Assembly (NCBI RefSeq): GCF_008642295.1
Contig: NZ_CP029190.1
Span: 434,001-498,000 of the forward strand
DNA length: 64,000 nucleotides
Direction of reading: 5' to 3'
From: Streptomyces venezuelae
Lineage (GTDB): Bacteria > Actinomycetota > Actinomycetes > Streptomycetales > Streptomycetaceae
How positions within the stretch are numbered: position 1 is the first letter of the stretch; every line of letters begins with the position of its first letter. A program made the position numbers and the translations under genes. The notes below the pieces were generated by a model. That model was not told the origin of the DNA. It did not search any database and saw only the letters and a program-made list of their open reading frames with translations. This document shows, in pieces, positions 53,224-62,041 of the stretch.

Positions 53224-54267
53224 TTGGACGTGTTCGCGTGTGCCGGGTGCGGCACGGAGCTGACGGCGCCGGTGTCCCGGGTGGCCCTCCCGGTCCACAC
53301 CCATCACGGGGGCTGGGAAGAACTCCATCCTCCGCTGATGGAGCCCGCGACGTACGCCGTCGACCCCCGACCCACCGGACCGCCGTGGCGGTCGTGGGAG
53401 GAGGTCGGAGAGGACGCGGCTGCCCGGCAGGGCGTGTACGCGCCGGGGCGCTCCGTCTCTTTCGGAGCGCGGAACAGGATCGTCATCGCCCCCGGCGACT
53501 CCCGGTCCATGGCCCTGATACCCGAGAAATGCGAGGGCTACTGCCAGGGTGTGGACGGCCGGGCCGGCCCCAACCTGGCGTGCGAGGGGTGCGGGCGGGC
53601 CGTGGCGACCCGCATGGACGACTGCGGACTGTGGCAGACGGTATGGCTGGAGCCCGACGCGGTCGTACGCCGCCCCTCGGGGCTCCCCGCCGGTCTGCCT
53701 CCCGACTGGGACGACCTGGAGCGCGCCGAGCACCGCGTCCCACCCGTCGGGCCCGACGGGGCGTGGAGCCGTCGCTGGGAGGCGGCGGTCGGGGTCGCGC
53801 TGGCCCACCTCGTGGCGGCCACAGGGGACCGCCCCGTGACCCTCCCTGCCGGCCCCGTCACCGAGCTGCTCAGCCACGCCGTCGGGCGGTACCTGCCGAC
53901 CGGGCCTGATGCCCGTACCGTGGGGCTGGCCGGCCCGGGAATCCGCACGCCCCGGCCCCGTCCCGACGTCCTCCTCGTCCCCCGCCACCCCCTCACAGGC
54001 ACGCCCTGGCGCCCACCCGACGACGACGCGGCCGTGGTGCCGCTGGACAGCGGGGTCTGGGCGTACCTCGCCCACCATGGCGAGACCTCACCGATGCCCG
54101 CGACCGGGGTGCTTCCCGACGGAGTCCTGCGCGACGACTATCCCCTGCCGCCGCGCCCCTGGTGCCCGCTGACGCCCCACCACCACGCCTTCGAGGACAC
54201 CCTGGTCGGGCTGCCCGCCATACGCGCCCCCCGGCTGCGCCGATATCACGACGCGTACCGATCATGA
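53224..54267 (+). CDS. Zinc-ribbon-containing protein of unknown function
   Basis: A 347-residue soluble protein. The N-terminus has CAGCGTEL, half of a zinc ribbon, and a second cysteine group lies at about 103-135 (CEGYC, CEGCGRAV and a later CGLW). The rest is a Pro/Asp/Arg-rich region without known motifs: PDVLLVPRHPL, VPLDSGVWAYLAHH, and a histidine-rich end near TPHHHAFEDTLVGL. TTG 53224 has GGGGGAG five bases upstream; GTG 53230 is an alternative. I recall similar Streptomyces-specific hypothetical proteins but no function. Confidence 0.72.
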   Translation: MDVFACAGCGTELTAPVSRVALPVHTHHGGWEELHPPLMEPATYAVDPRPTGPPWRSWEEVGEDAAARQGVYAPGRSVSFGARNRIVIAPGDSRSMALIPEKCEGYCQGVDGRAGPNLACEGCGRAVATRMDDCGLWQTVWLEPDAVVRRPSGLPAGLPPDWDDLERAEHRVPPVGPDGAWSRRWEAAVGVALAHLVAATGDRPVTLPAGPVTELLSHAVGRYLPTGPDARTVGLAGPGIRTPRPRPDVLLVPRHPLTGTPWRPPDDDAAVVPLDSGVWAYLAHHGETSPMPATGVLPDGVLRDDYPLPPRPWCPLTPHHHAFEDTLVGLPAIRAPRLRRYHDAYRS

Positions 54268-54398
54268 ACGTCTGACTGAGGGAACATCGCGCTGATCCGA
54301 GGCGCCGGAAGGCCGCCGCTGCGCCGGGCCGCCGCGCGGGGTGCACCGCGCAGCGGGCCGGCGACGTCAGGCAGGCCGACGACGTCAGGCCGGTCGGG

Positions 54399-55496
54399 TC
54401 AGAACTGGACCACCGAGCGGAGGACTTCGCCGCGCTCCATTCGGGCGAAGGCCTCTTCCACCTCATCGAGGGCGATGGTTTCCGAGACGAACGCGTCCAG
54501 GTCCAGGCGGCCCTGCAGGTACAGGTCGATCAGCAGCGGGAAGTCGCGTTCCGGGAGGCAGTCTCCGTACCAGGAGGACTTCAGCGCGCCGCCCCGGCCG
54601 AACACGTCCAGCAGGGGCAGGTCCAGGCGCATGTCCGGGGTCGGGACGCCGACCAGGACCACCGTGCCCGCCAGGTCGCGGGCGTAGAAGGCCTGTTCGT
54701 AGGTGTCGGGGCGGCCGACCGCCTCGATGACCACGTCCGCGCCATGGCCGTCCGTCAGCGCGCGGATCGCCTTCACCACGTCCTCGCTGCGGGCGTTCAC
54801 CGTGTGGGTGGCGCCCAGTCCGGTGGCCCAGCCCAGCTTGCGGTCGTCCAGGTCCACCGCGATGATCTTCGCCGCACCGGCCAGCCGGGCTCCGGCCACG
54901 GCCGCGTTGCCCACTCCCCCGCAGCCGATGACGGCCACCGTGTCGCCGCGCCCCACGTTCCCGGTGTTGAGGGCCGCGCCGAGGCCGGCCATCACCCCGC
55001 AGCCGAGCAGGCCGGCCGCGGCCGGCGAGGCGGCCGGGTCGACCTTGGTGCACTGGCCAGCCGCCACCAGGGTCTTCTCCGCGAAGGCGCCGATGCCCAG
55101 GGCGGGCGACAGCGGGGTGCCGTCCTCCAGGGTCATCGGCTGGGTGGCATTGTGGGTGGCGAAGCAGTACCAGGGCCGGCCGCGCCGGCACGCCCTGCAC
55201 GTGCCGCACACCGCACGCCAGTTGAGGATCACGAAATCGCCGGGGGCGACGGAGGTGACGTCCGGGCCCACCGACTCGACCACCCCGGCCGCCTCGTGGC
55301 CGAGCAGGAACGGGAACTCGTCGTTGATCCCGCCCTCCCGGTAGTGCAGGTCGGTGTGGCAGACCCCGCAGGCCTTGACCTGTACCAGGGCCTCACCGGG
55401 GCCCGGGTCCGGGACCAGGATGGTGGTGGTCTCCACCGGTGCGCCCTTGCTCCGCGCGATGACTCCCCGGACCCGGTGCGTCACGTCGTTCCCCAC
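54399..55496 (-). CDS. mscR: S-(hydroxymethyl)mycothiol dehydrogenase
   Basis: NAD-dependent, zinc-containing alcohol dehydrogenase that oxidises the formaldehyde-mycothiol adduct and can reduce S-nitrosomycothiol. It has 365 residues. [15 protein letters not shown] holds the catalytic-zinc ligands, GHEAAGVVE the next, and [15 protein letters not shown] the four structural-zinc cysteines. The Rossmann motif is [15 protein letters not shown]. Mycothiol is found only in actinobacteria, in line with the host. Start GTG 55496 or GTG 55484; the GGGGAACGACGT sequence is duplicated there. It lies 42 bp after the LysR gene on the same strand. Confidence 0.93.
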   Translation of the reverse strand: MGNDVTHRVRGVIARSKGAPVETTTILVPDPGPGEALVQVKACGVCHTDLHYREGGINDEFPFLLGHEAAGVVESVGPDVTSVAPGDFVILNWRAVCGTCRACRRGRPWYCFATHNATQPMTLEDGTPLSPALGIGAFAEKTLVAAGQCTKVDPAASPAAAGLLGCGVMAGLGAALNTGNVGRGDTVAVIGCGGVGNAAVAGARLAGAAKIIAVDLDDRKLGWATGLGATHTVNARSEDVVKAIRALTDGHGADVVIEAVGRPDTYEQAFYARDLAGTVVLVGVPTPDMRLDLPLLDVFGRGGALKSSWYGDCLPERDFPLLIDLYLQGRLDLDAFVSETIALDEVEEAFARMERGEVLRSVVQF

Positions 55497-55538
55497 GTCG
55501 TTCCCCGCTCTGCTCGTTCCTTGCCGGACCGTCGAACG

Positions 55539-56504
55539 TTACTCCGGCGGGAGTTCGGGCGGTACGGCTCCGCGCAGGGCCGCGCCGAAGGCGGCCACGG
55601 CCGGGTGGCCGGCAGCCCCGCTGCGGAACGCGATCCGGGTACGCCGCTGGAGGCGCAGCCGGGTGAGCCGGACGGCCGGGTCCGCCGGGCGGGCGATGCC
55701 CAGCTGCGGCACGAGCGCGACGCCCTGGCCGGCCGCCACCAGGGCGAGGACGGTGGCGAACTCGTCGGCCTGGTGGCGGACCCGCGGGGTGAAGCCGGCC
55801 GCCTGGCAGGCCCGTACGGTCATCGCCCGGCACAGCGTCCCCGGGGTGGCGGTGATCCACGGGGCGTCTTCCCCGCGGCGGAGCACCTCCGCGTCCCGCT
55901 CCTCCTCCTCCGGTGCACCGGGTCCGCCGGCCGGGTCCGCCGGTTCCGCCCGGTCTGCGGGTTCCGCCCGGTCCGCCGGTTCGGCCAGGTACATGGCCTC
56001 GGCGTACAGCGGTTCGGTGGCGAGGCCGGGCTCCGCTGAGGCGGGGACGAAGTCGTAGACGTGGACCAGGGCCACGTCCAGGTCACCGGCCCGCAGGGCG
56101 TGGGCGACGGCCGCCGGGTCGGTCTCGGAGACCATCGGCTCCAGGCCCGGATGACGGCGGGCCAGCGAGACCAGCGCGGCCGGGACGATGGCCCGGGTGG
56201 CGGTCGGGAACGCACCGATCCGCAGGACGCCCGCCAGGCCGACCCGTGCCTCGGCCAGCTCGGCCTCGGCCTGTTCGAGGCGTTCGAGCACGGCTTCGGC
56301 GTGGCGCACCAGGTTCTCGCCGGCCGGGGTGAGCCGGACCCGGCGGCCGGTCCGCTCCAGCAGGGCCAGACCGGCCTCCCGTTCGAGCACTCCCAGTTGC
56401 TGGGAGACGGCCGAAGGGCTGAAGGCGAGGGCCTCGGCGACGGCGGCGATGGTGCCGCGGCGGGCGAGTTCGCGCAGCAGGCGCAGGCGTCGTACGTCGA
56501 GCAT
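55539..56504 (-). CDS. LysR-family transcriptional regulator
   Basis: A 321-residue regulator. The N-terminal winged helix-turn-helix (about 1-60) reads LDVRRLRLLRELARRGTIAAVAEALAFSPSAVSQQLGVLE. The effector domain follows at about 88, with an unusual low-complexity insert of repeated AEPADR units (about 175-190) likely in a surface loop. It diverges from the dihydrodipicolinate-synthase-like gene; a palindrome with the LysR T-N11-A core lies nine bases before its ATG. It probably regulates itself and the divergent gene. Confidence 0.93.
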   Translation of the reverse strand: MLDVRRLRLLRELARRGTIAAVAEALAFSPSAVSQQLGVLEREAGLALLERTGRRVRLTPAGENLVRHAEAVLERLEQAEAELAEARVGLAGVLRIGAFPTATRAIVPAALVSLARRHPGLEPMVSETDPAAVAHALRAGDLDVALVHVYDFVPASAEPGLATEPLYAEAMYLAEPADRAEPADRAEPADPAGGPGAPEEEERDAEVLRRGEDAPWITATPGTLCRAMTVRACQAAGFTPRVRHQADEFATVLALVAAGQGVALVPQLGIARPADPAVRLTRLRLQRRTRIAFRSGAAGHPAVAAFGAALRGAVPPELPPE

Positions 56505-56512
56505 CGGCCCAG

Positions 56513-56529
56513 CTTACGTTTGGCGTAAG
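56513..56529. promoter_or_regulatory. LysR-type binding site CTTACG-N5-CGTAAG
   Basis: Perfect 6-5-6 inverted repeat with the T-N11-A core in the gap between the LysR gene (start 56504) and the dihydrodipicolinate-synthase-like gene (start 56575). Confidence 0.75.
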
Positions 56530-56574
56530 AAATGCGAACTGGATTTGACGGTCAGTGCGGGCGAGGCTCGGTCC

Positions 56575-57486
56575 ATGGCACAGGACACCGCCCTGCGGGG
56601 CATTCACGTACCGCTCGTCACCCCCTTCGATGGCACGGGCGCGGTCGCCGCCGAGGCCCTCGAACAGCTCGCCCGGGACGTACTCGACGCCGGCGCCGCC
56701 GGGATCGTCGCGCTCGGGACCACCGCGGAGGCGGCGGCGCTCGACCCGGCCGAGCGTGACCTCGTCACGGAGGTGTGCGCGCGGGTCTGCGGGGAACGCG
56801 GCGCATGGCTGACCGTCGGCGCCGGGAGCAACGACACCCGGGCGGGCGAGGCGGCACTGGCCCGGCTCGGCGGGCGGCCGGAGGTGCGGGCGGCGCTGGT
56901 GACGGTGCCCTCGTTCATCCGGCCCTCGCCGGCCGGCGTGCTGGCCCACTTCGAGCGGCTGGCATCGGCGAGCCCCGTGCCGCTGATCGTCTATCACATC
57001 CCCTACCGCACCGGTCTGGAACTGGACGCGGCCACCCTGCGGGCACTGGGCACGCTGCCGGGGATCGCCGGGATCAAGTACGCGGGCGGCGGTATCGGCC
57101 CGGAGACGGTGGCCCTGCTCGGGGACCTGCCGGACGGGTTCACGGTGCTGGCCGGCGATGACGCGTACCTGGTGCCGCTGCTGGCCATGGGGGCTTCGGG
57201 CGGCATCCTCGCCTCGGCCCATCTGGCGACCGGGCGGTTCGTGGAGCTGGCCGCCGCCTGGGAGGCGGGCGAGGTGGCGCGGGCCCGGGAGCTGGGGCAT
57301 GCGCTGGCCCGGCTGTCGGCGGCGTCGTTCGCCGAGCCGAACCCGGCCGTGGTGAAGGGGGTGCTGCACGCGCAGGGCCGGATCCCCACGCCCGATGTGC
57401 GGCTGCCGCTGCTGCCCGCCGCGGCGGAGTCGGTGGCGGGGGCGCTGCGGCGACTCGCCGAGCTCGCCCCCGCCGGACGTCTCTGA
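56575..57486 (+). CDS. Dihydrodipicolinate synthase (DapA) family aldolase
   Basis: Class I pyruvate-dependent lyase with a TIM barrel; 303 residues. Lys168 (GIKYAGG) forms the Schiff base and Tyr140 (VYHIPYRTG) is the proton relay. The usual GTTGE is GTTAE. It is controlled by a divergent LysR rather than lying with lysine genes, so it may be a KDG-, hydroxyproline- or sialic-acid-type aldolase instead of the biosynthetic DapA. ATG 56575 fits the N-terminal conservation although the ribosome-binding site is weak. It converges with helR, nine bases apart. Confidence 0.87.
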   Translation: MAQDTALRGIHVPLVTPFDGTGAVAAEALEQLARDVLDAGAAGIVALGTTAEAAALDPAERDLVTEVCARVCGERGAWLTVGAGSNDTRAGEAALARLGGRPEVRAALVTVPSFIRPSPAGVLAHFERLASASPVPLIVYHIPYRTGLELDAATLRALGTLPGIAGIKYAGGGIGPETVALLGDLPDGFTVLAGDDAYLVPLLAMGASGGILASAHLATGRFVELAAAWEAGEVARARELGHALARLSAASFAEPNPAVVKGVLHAQGRIPTPDVRLPLLPAAAESVAGALRRLAELAPAGRL

Positions 57487-57495
57487 TTCCGGTCG

Positions 57496-59661
57496 TCAGG
57501 AGCTCGTGAGGATGACGAGCTGCCGGGTCGCGCGGGTCATCGCGACATAGCGGTCGACGGCTCCCTCCGTGCCCTCGCCGAACCTCTCGGGGTCGATGAG
57601 GACGACCAGGTCGAACTCGAGGCCCTTCGACAGTGTCGGTGTCAGCGACCGCACGCGGGACGACGCCGCCCGGAACGTACCGTCGCCGGTGTCACCGGTG
57701 GCGATGACGCAGGCGGTTCCTTCGGCGTGCGCAGCCAGCCAGGTATCGAGGATCGCGTCCAGGTCCGCCACGGCTCCGTGGACGACGGGAATGCCGCTGC
57801 TGCGGATGGAGGACGGCACATTGGCGTCCGGGAGCGCGGCCCGGATGGCCGGCTCGGCCACCTCCATGACCTCTGCCGGCGTACGGTAGTTGACGGTCAG
57901 GGAGGCCACGGTGATCCGGTCGAGCCCGGCCCGCTCCAGGCGCTCCTGCCAGGACTCCGTGAACCCGTGCCGGGCCTGGGCGCGGTCGCCGACGATGGTG
58001 AAGCTCCGGGACGGGCAGCGGAGCAGCAGCATCTGCCACTCGGCGTCGGTCAGTTCCTGGGCCTCGTCGACGATGATGTGTGCGAACGGGCCGGCGAGCA
58101 GGTCCGGTTCGGCACCGGGGAGCCCGCTCCCGTCGATCAGGGTGTCCTGCAGGTCCCGGCCGCGCAGCATCGTGACCGCGCCTTCACCGTCGTCGTCGGC
58201 CTCCAGCAGGCCGTCGATGACATCGGCCCTGCGCGCGCGTTCGGCGGCGACGGCGGCGTCGTGCCGGCGCTTGCGCACGGACGCCTCCGGGTCGCCGAGC
58301 CGCTGCCGGGCGGCGTCGAGGAGCGGCAGGTCGGACACCGTCCAGGCCTGGGCGTCCGGGCGCTGGAGGGCGCGGACCTCGTCGGGGGTGAGCCCGGGAG
58401 CGCACTTGCGCAGGTAGGCGGGTACCGACCAGAGGTCTCCGACGAGGTCGGTCGGCTCCAGCATCGGCCATGCCCGGTTGAGGGTCCCGATCAGGTCCCG
58501 GTCCTGCAGCAGCGACCGCCGGAGCAGGTGGGGCGGAGCGTCGCTGTCGTCCTTGTCCATCAGGATCGCAAGCAGCTCCTCCAGGATCTGGTCACGGGCC
58601 AGGTTGTGCGGAGTACCTGGTTCCACTGCGGCGAAGGCCGCCGCCCAGTCATCGGCGCCAAGCCAGATGTCGGACCAGTGGCTGGAGACCGTCATCCCCT
58701 CGGTGGGCGGCTCCTCGTAGATTCGGACGGCCGGTTCGATCGCCTTCACCAGGTCCGCGGAGGACTTCAGACGGGCCACCTCCGGATCGGTCTCGACCGT
58801 GGCTGCGGCTCCCTCGGCGACGAGGTCGCGCACGGTGCAGGTCTGTACGCCCTCCTCGCCGAGGCTGGGCAGGACATCGGCCACATAGGCCAGGTAGGGC
58901 CGGCTCGGACCGACGAAGAGCACGCCGCCCCGGCGGTGGCCGAGACGGGGATCCGAGTAGAGGAGGTGGGCGGCCCGGTGCAGGGCGACCACGGTCTTGC
59001 CCGTGCCCGGACCGCCGTCGACAACGAGGGCCCCGCGGGATCCCGCCCGGATGACGGCGTCCTGATCGGCCTGGATGGTGGCGAGTACATCGCGCATCCG
59101 AGCCGACCGGTTGCCGCCCAGACTGGCGATGAACGCGGACTGGTCGTCGAGTGCGGCGTGCCCCTCGAGCCCGTCGGCGGTGAACACCTCGTCCCAGTAG
59201 TCGCTGATCCGGCCGCCGGTCCAGCGGTAGCGGCGGCGGCTCGCCAGGCCCATCGGGCTTGCGTGGGTGGCCGCGAAGAACGGCTCGGCCGCGGCGGACC
59301 GCCAGTCGGTCAGCAGCCGCCGCCCCGTGCTGTCGGTCAGGCCGAGCCGTCCGATGTACACCGGCTCGGGGTCGTCGGTACGGACGAAGTGCCCCAGGCA
59401 CAGGTCCAGGCCGAAGCGGCGCAGGGTGCGCAGTCGGCCGGTCAGGCGGTGGATCTCGGCGTCCCGGTCCATCGCCTGCCGGCCGAGGCCGCCGGGCGCC
59501 CTGCGCGCGGCCTCCAGGAGGTCGGACAGTTCGGTGGTCGCCTGTTCGAGGCTCTCCGAGATGGCTGCGAAATGCCGCTCGTCGGCGGCGGTCAGCGCCG
59601 GGTCGGCCTTGGAGGAAAGGTGCTCGGGAAGGTCGAACGCACTGGACAGCTCAACACGCAA
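57496..59661 (-). CDS. helR: RNA polymerase recycling ATPase HelR (rifamycin protection)
   Basis: HelD-like UvrD-family ATPase of 721 residues. Actinobacterial HelR removes rifamycin-stalled RNA polymerase from DNA and displaces the drug. The N-terminal coiled coil (about 20-85) is the arm that enters the secondary channel. Walker A is GGPGTGKT and motif II is IIVDEAQELTDAEW; NYRTPAEV and VAMTRATRQLVIL mark domain 2B. TTG 59661 is the only start before a late ATG; GGGGG lies nine bases upstream. The identity is strongly supported by a perfect rifamycin-associated element 64 bp before the start. Confidence 0.92.
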   Translation of the reverse strand: MRVELSSAFDLPEHLSSKADPALTAADERHFAAISESLEQATTELSDLLEAARRAPGGLGRQAMDRDAEIHRLTGRLRTLRRFGLDLCLGHFVRTDDPEPVYIGRLGLTDSTGRRLLTDWRSAAAEPFFAATHASPMGLASRRRYRWTGGRISDYWDEVFTADGLEGHAALDDQSAFIASLGGNRSARMRDVLATIQADQDAVIRAGSRGALVVDGGPGTGKTVVALHRAAHLLYSDPRLGHRRGGVLFVGPSRPYLAYVADVLPSLGEEGVQTCTVRDLVAEGAAATVETDPEVARLKSSADLVKAIEPAVRIYEEPPTEGMTVSSHWSDIWLGADDWAAAFAAVEPGTPHNLARDQILEELLAILMDKDDSDAPPHLLRRSLLQDRDLIGTLNRAWPMLEPTDLVGDLWSVPAYLRKCAPGLTPDEVRALQRPDAQAWTVSDLPLLDAARQRLGDPEASVRKRRHDAAVAAERARRADVIDGLLEADDDGEGAVTMLRGRDLQDTLIDGSGLPGAEPDLLAGPFAHIIVDEAQELTDAEWQMLLLRCPSRSFTIVGDRAQARHGFTESWQERLERAGLDRITVASLTVNYRTPAEVMEVAEPAIRAALPDANVPSSIRSSGIPVVHGAVADLDAILDTWLAAHAEGTACVIATGDTGDGTFRAASSRVRSLTPTLSKGLEFDLVVLIDPERFGEGTEGAVDRYVAMTRATRQLVILTSS

Positions 59662-59724
59662 GGTGTGAATCCCCCGTAATTTCTTGCCGGTTCTGGGTCA
59701 GGTCCGCGATTCTGCCCGGCGGAC

Positions 59725-59744
59725 GGGGCCTTGCCGCAAGCCCC
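59725..59744. promoter_or_regulatory. Rifamycin-associated element (RAE)
   Basis: On the minus strand it reads GGGGCTTGCGGCAAGGCCCC, the inverted repeat known from rifamycin-resistance genes of actinobacteria. It lies 64-83 bp before the helR start. TTGCGG within it can be a -35 toward helR (possible -10 CAGAAT, 19-bp spacer), and TTGCCG a -35 in the plus direction. Confidence 0.9.
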
Positions 59745-59759
59745 CCAGTGCGCTATAAG
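59731..59759 (+). promoter_or_regulatory. Strong plus-strand promoter with -35 inside the RAE
   Basis: TTGCCG (59731-59736) and TATAAG (59754-59759) with a 17-bp spacer, directed at the Nudix gene. The expected start is about 59766, immediately before an intrinsic terminator hairpin. Because the -35 lies in the RAE, rifamycin response may extend to this direction. Confidence 0.65.
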
Positions 59760-59767
59760 TTGAGAGT

Positions 59768-59805
59768 GGCAAGGAGTGGGATTCCCTCCTTGCCTTTGTT
59801 TTTTG
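59768..59805 (+). terminator. Intrinsic terminator/attenuator before the Nudix operon
   Basis: GGCAAGGAG (59768-59776) and CTCCTTGCC (59786-59794) pair over 9 bp with a nine-base loop, followed by TTTGTTTTTT. No plus-strand gene precedes it, so it can only stop transcripts from the promoter just upstream, which suggests attenuation or a very short RNA. Confidence 0.75.
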
Positions 59806-59879
59806 CTCGTGTGACCGTGTCAGAACGGGCGCTGTCTGCGTTGGTCCGGTGTCGTCCCGGACCTGTACAGGAGCCGCCC

Positions 59880-60995
59880 GTGCCCGCGCCGCCCGCATCT
59901 CCCTCCCCGCCGGGACAGCCCGGACGGCAGCCCGGACAGCAGCCCACCCCGGAGGAGGTCCGGGCGCACTACGCGGCCCGGCCCTCGCCGCTGGTCGCGG
60001 CGACCGGGATCGTCCTGGACGATGCCGGCCGGGTGCTGCTGCTGACCCCCTCCTACAAGGAGGGGGTGGAGCTGCCCGGCGGCAGCGTGGAGGACACCGA
60101 GACGCCCGAGGAGGGCCTGGCCCGGGAGCTCACGGAGGAACTCGGGCTGGACGTGCCGGTGGGCCGGCTGCTCGCCGTGGACGCGCGGGCGCCGGGCGAG
60201 CTGGGCCGGTCCCTGGTGGTGCACGTCCATCTGGTGGGGCCGCTGACCGCGGAGCAGGCGGCGGCGATCCGCTACGCCAACGGCGAGGTGGCCGAGGCCC
60301 ACTGGCACACCCCGGAGGAGGCCCACCGGCTGCTGCCGGAGCGGATCGCGCCGCGGCTGCGGGCCGGGCTGGCCGCGCTGTACGTGGGCTCGATCGCCCA
60401 TCTGGTCAACGGCGTCCCGCAGCCCGGCTCCCCCGCCGCACTCGACCCCGAGCGGCGGGCCGCGCTGGAGCATGCCAACGCGCTGGACTCGGCCAGCCAC
60501 CGGGCCAACCGGCCGAAGGCGTTCACCGCCGCGCACATGCTGCTCACCGACCGTTCCGGCCGGGTGCTGCTGGTACAGCCCGCCTACGGCGCCGGCGGCC
60601 GGTGGCATCTGCCGGGCGGCGGGGTGGACAGCGACCTCGGGGAGAGCCCGCGCGACGGGGCGCGGCGCGAGGTCTGGGAGGAGCTGGGGCTGGAGGTGGA
60701 GCCCGGCAGGCTGCTGGCCGTCAACTGGGCGAGCCATGCGCCGTATCCGGCCCGGGTGGCGTTCACCTTCGACGGCGGGGTCCTGGACGACAGCACCCTC
60801 GCGCAGATCAAGCTGCCTCCGGAGGAGCTGCGGGAGTGGCGGCTGGCCGGGCAGGAGGAGCTGGGCTCGCTGGTCCGGCCGAAGCTGCGGCGGCGGATCG
60901 AGGCCTGCCTGACCGCGCTCCGGGAGGGCACCGGGCCCCTGGAGCTGCACGCGGGCCGGCCCTGGACCGGCCCCGGCCCGGACCCGGCGCCGTGA
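59880..60995 (+). CDS. Tandem Nudix hydrolase
   Basis: A 371-residue protein with two Nudix domains. Box 1 starts at residue 67 (GGSVEDTETPEEGLARELTEELG) and box 2 at residue 246 (GGGVDSDLGESPRDGARREVWEELG). Both keep the G-x5-E-x7-R-E-U-x-E-E-x-G-U residues, so both halves could hydrolyse nucleoside diphosphate derivatives. GTG 59880 is chosen because AGGAG lies six bases before it. Its stop overlaps the kinase-like gene start (GTGA). The leader contains an intrinsic terminator. Confidence 0.92.
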   Translation: MPAPPASPSPPGQPGRQPGQQPTPEEVRAHYAARPSPLVAATGIVLDDAGRVLLLTPSYKEGVELPGGSVEDTETPEEGLARELTEELGLDVPVGRLLAVDARAPGELGRSLVVHVHLVGPLTAEQAAAIRYANGEVAEAHWHTPEEAHRLLPERIAPRLRAGLAALYVGSIAHLVNGVPQPGSPAALDPERRAALEHANALDSASHRANRPKAFTAAHMLLTDRSGRVLLVQPAYGAGGRWHLPGGGVDSDLGESPRDGARREVWEELGLEVEPGRLLAVNWASHAPYPARVAFTFDGGVLDDSTLAQIKLPPEELREWRLAGQEELGSLVRPKLRRRIEACLTALREGTGPLELHAGRPWTGPGPDPAP

Positions 60996-62041
60996 ACGAA
61001 GGGACGGCCGCACTGCTGGCCCGGGCGTACGGACTGGTCCCGCACACGGTGGAGCCCGGCCCCGCGGGCACCGAAAGCGTCAACCACATCGTCACCGAAG
61101 CGGGCGGAGCACGCTGGTTCGTCAAGGGCCATCCGCCGGGCGCCGATCCGGTGGCCGTGGAACAGGCCCTGGAACTGGGCCGGTTCGCGGGCCGGGCCGG
61201 GGTGCCGGTGCCCGAGGTACGGGAGACCGGGGACGGCCGGCTGCTCGCCCGCGCCCCGGCCGGCGGCAGCCCGGCCGCCGTCTCGGTCTCGGCGTACGTG
61301 GCCGGGGCGGAGACCGCCGAGGGCGGGTTGTACGGGGGCCGCTGGGCCGCCGTCGGCCGGACCCTGGCCCGGCTGCACACGGCGCTGGCCCGGCACCCGG
61401 GCGGCCATGTCCGGCTGGCGCCGTCCACCGTCGTCCACGACCCCGGAGCCCGGCGGGACCGGCTGCGCCGGCTGATCGAGCGGTACGAGGAGCGGCCCCG
61501 CGAGGGCTTCGAGGGGTGGGCGCTGGACGCCGCTCGGGACCGGCTCGCGCTGCTGCCGCGGATCGACGAGCTGGCCGCAGCGCTCCCGGACCGGCTGACC
61601 GTCCAGGCCGTACACGGCGACCTCGCCTCCCCGAACCTGCTGCTGCGCGGGGAACGGGTGGCCGCGGTCATCGACTTCCGGCCGCCCGGCCCGCGGGCGG
61701 CGGTCTGGGAGATCGCCCGGATCGGCTGCGATCCGCGGACGGTGGTGACCCGGGCCGACTGGCCGGCCGGTCTGGCCCGGCTGATCGCCGCCTACCGCGC
61801 GGCCCGCCCCGGCTTTCCGGCGGCCGAACTGGCCGCCGTACCGAGGACCGCGCTGTGCGCCCTGGCCGGCTCCGTGTACCCCCTGAACGAACCGCTGGAC
61901 CACCCGCAGTCCGTCACCCGCTCCCTCCGCACCTACGCCGTGACCCGCGACCGCGCCATCACCCTGCTCCTGGAGCGCCTCCCGGAGGCCGAACGGGCCG
62001 TCGCCGAAGCCCTAAAACATGTCCGCTTTGCTCCGCTATAG
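60992..62041 (+). CDS. Aminoglycoside-phosphotransferase-family kinase
   Basis: A 349-residue APH/choline-kinase-fold protein. The ATP-binding half has ARWFVKGHPPG; the catalytic loop is VHGDLASPN with His208 and Asp210; the metal-binding aspartate is in VIDFRPPGP. Relatives phosphorylate antibiotics, sugars, choline or homoserine. GTG 60992 overlaps the Nudix stop, so both are co-translated. The presence next to HelR raises the idea of drug modification, but this family is broad and not the rifamycin phosphotransferase type. Confidence 0.87.
   Translation: MNEGTAALLARAYGLVPHTVEPGPAGTESVNHIVTEAGGARWFVKGHPPGADPVAVEQALELGRFAGRAGVPVPEVRETGDGRLLARAPAGGSPAAVSVSAYVAGAETAEGGLYGGRWAAVGRTLARLHTALARHPGGHVRLAPSTVVHDPGARRDRLRRLIERYEERPREGFEGWALDAARDRLALLPRIDELAAALPDRLTVQAVHGDLASPNLLLRGERVAAVIDFRPPGPRAAVWEIARIGCDPRTVVTRADWPAGLARLIAAYRAARPGFPAAELAAVPRTALCALAGSVYPLNEPLDHPQSVTRSLRTYAVTRDRAITLLLERLPEAERAVAEALKHVRFAPL

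Noticed and set aside
56575..57486. Biosynthetic dapA of lysine synthesis
   Set aside because: The motif GTTAE, the divergent LysR control and the lack of other lysine genes make a different pyruvate aldolase more likely; only the family was named.
60992..62041. Rifamycin phosphotransferase partner of helR
   Set aside because: Rifamycin phosphotransferases have ATP-grasp and swivelling-His domains and are about 860 residues long; this is an APH-fold kinase.
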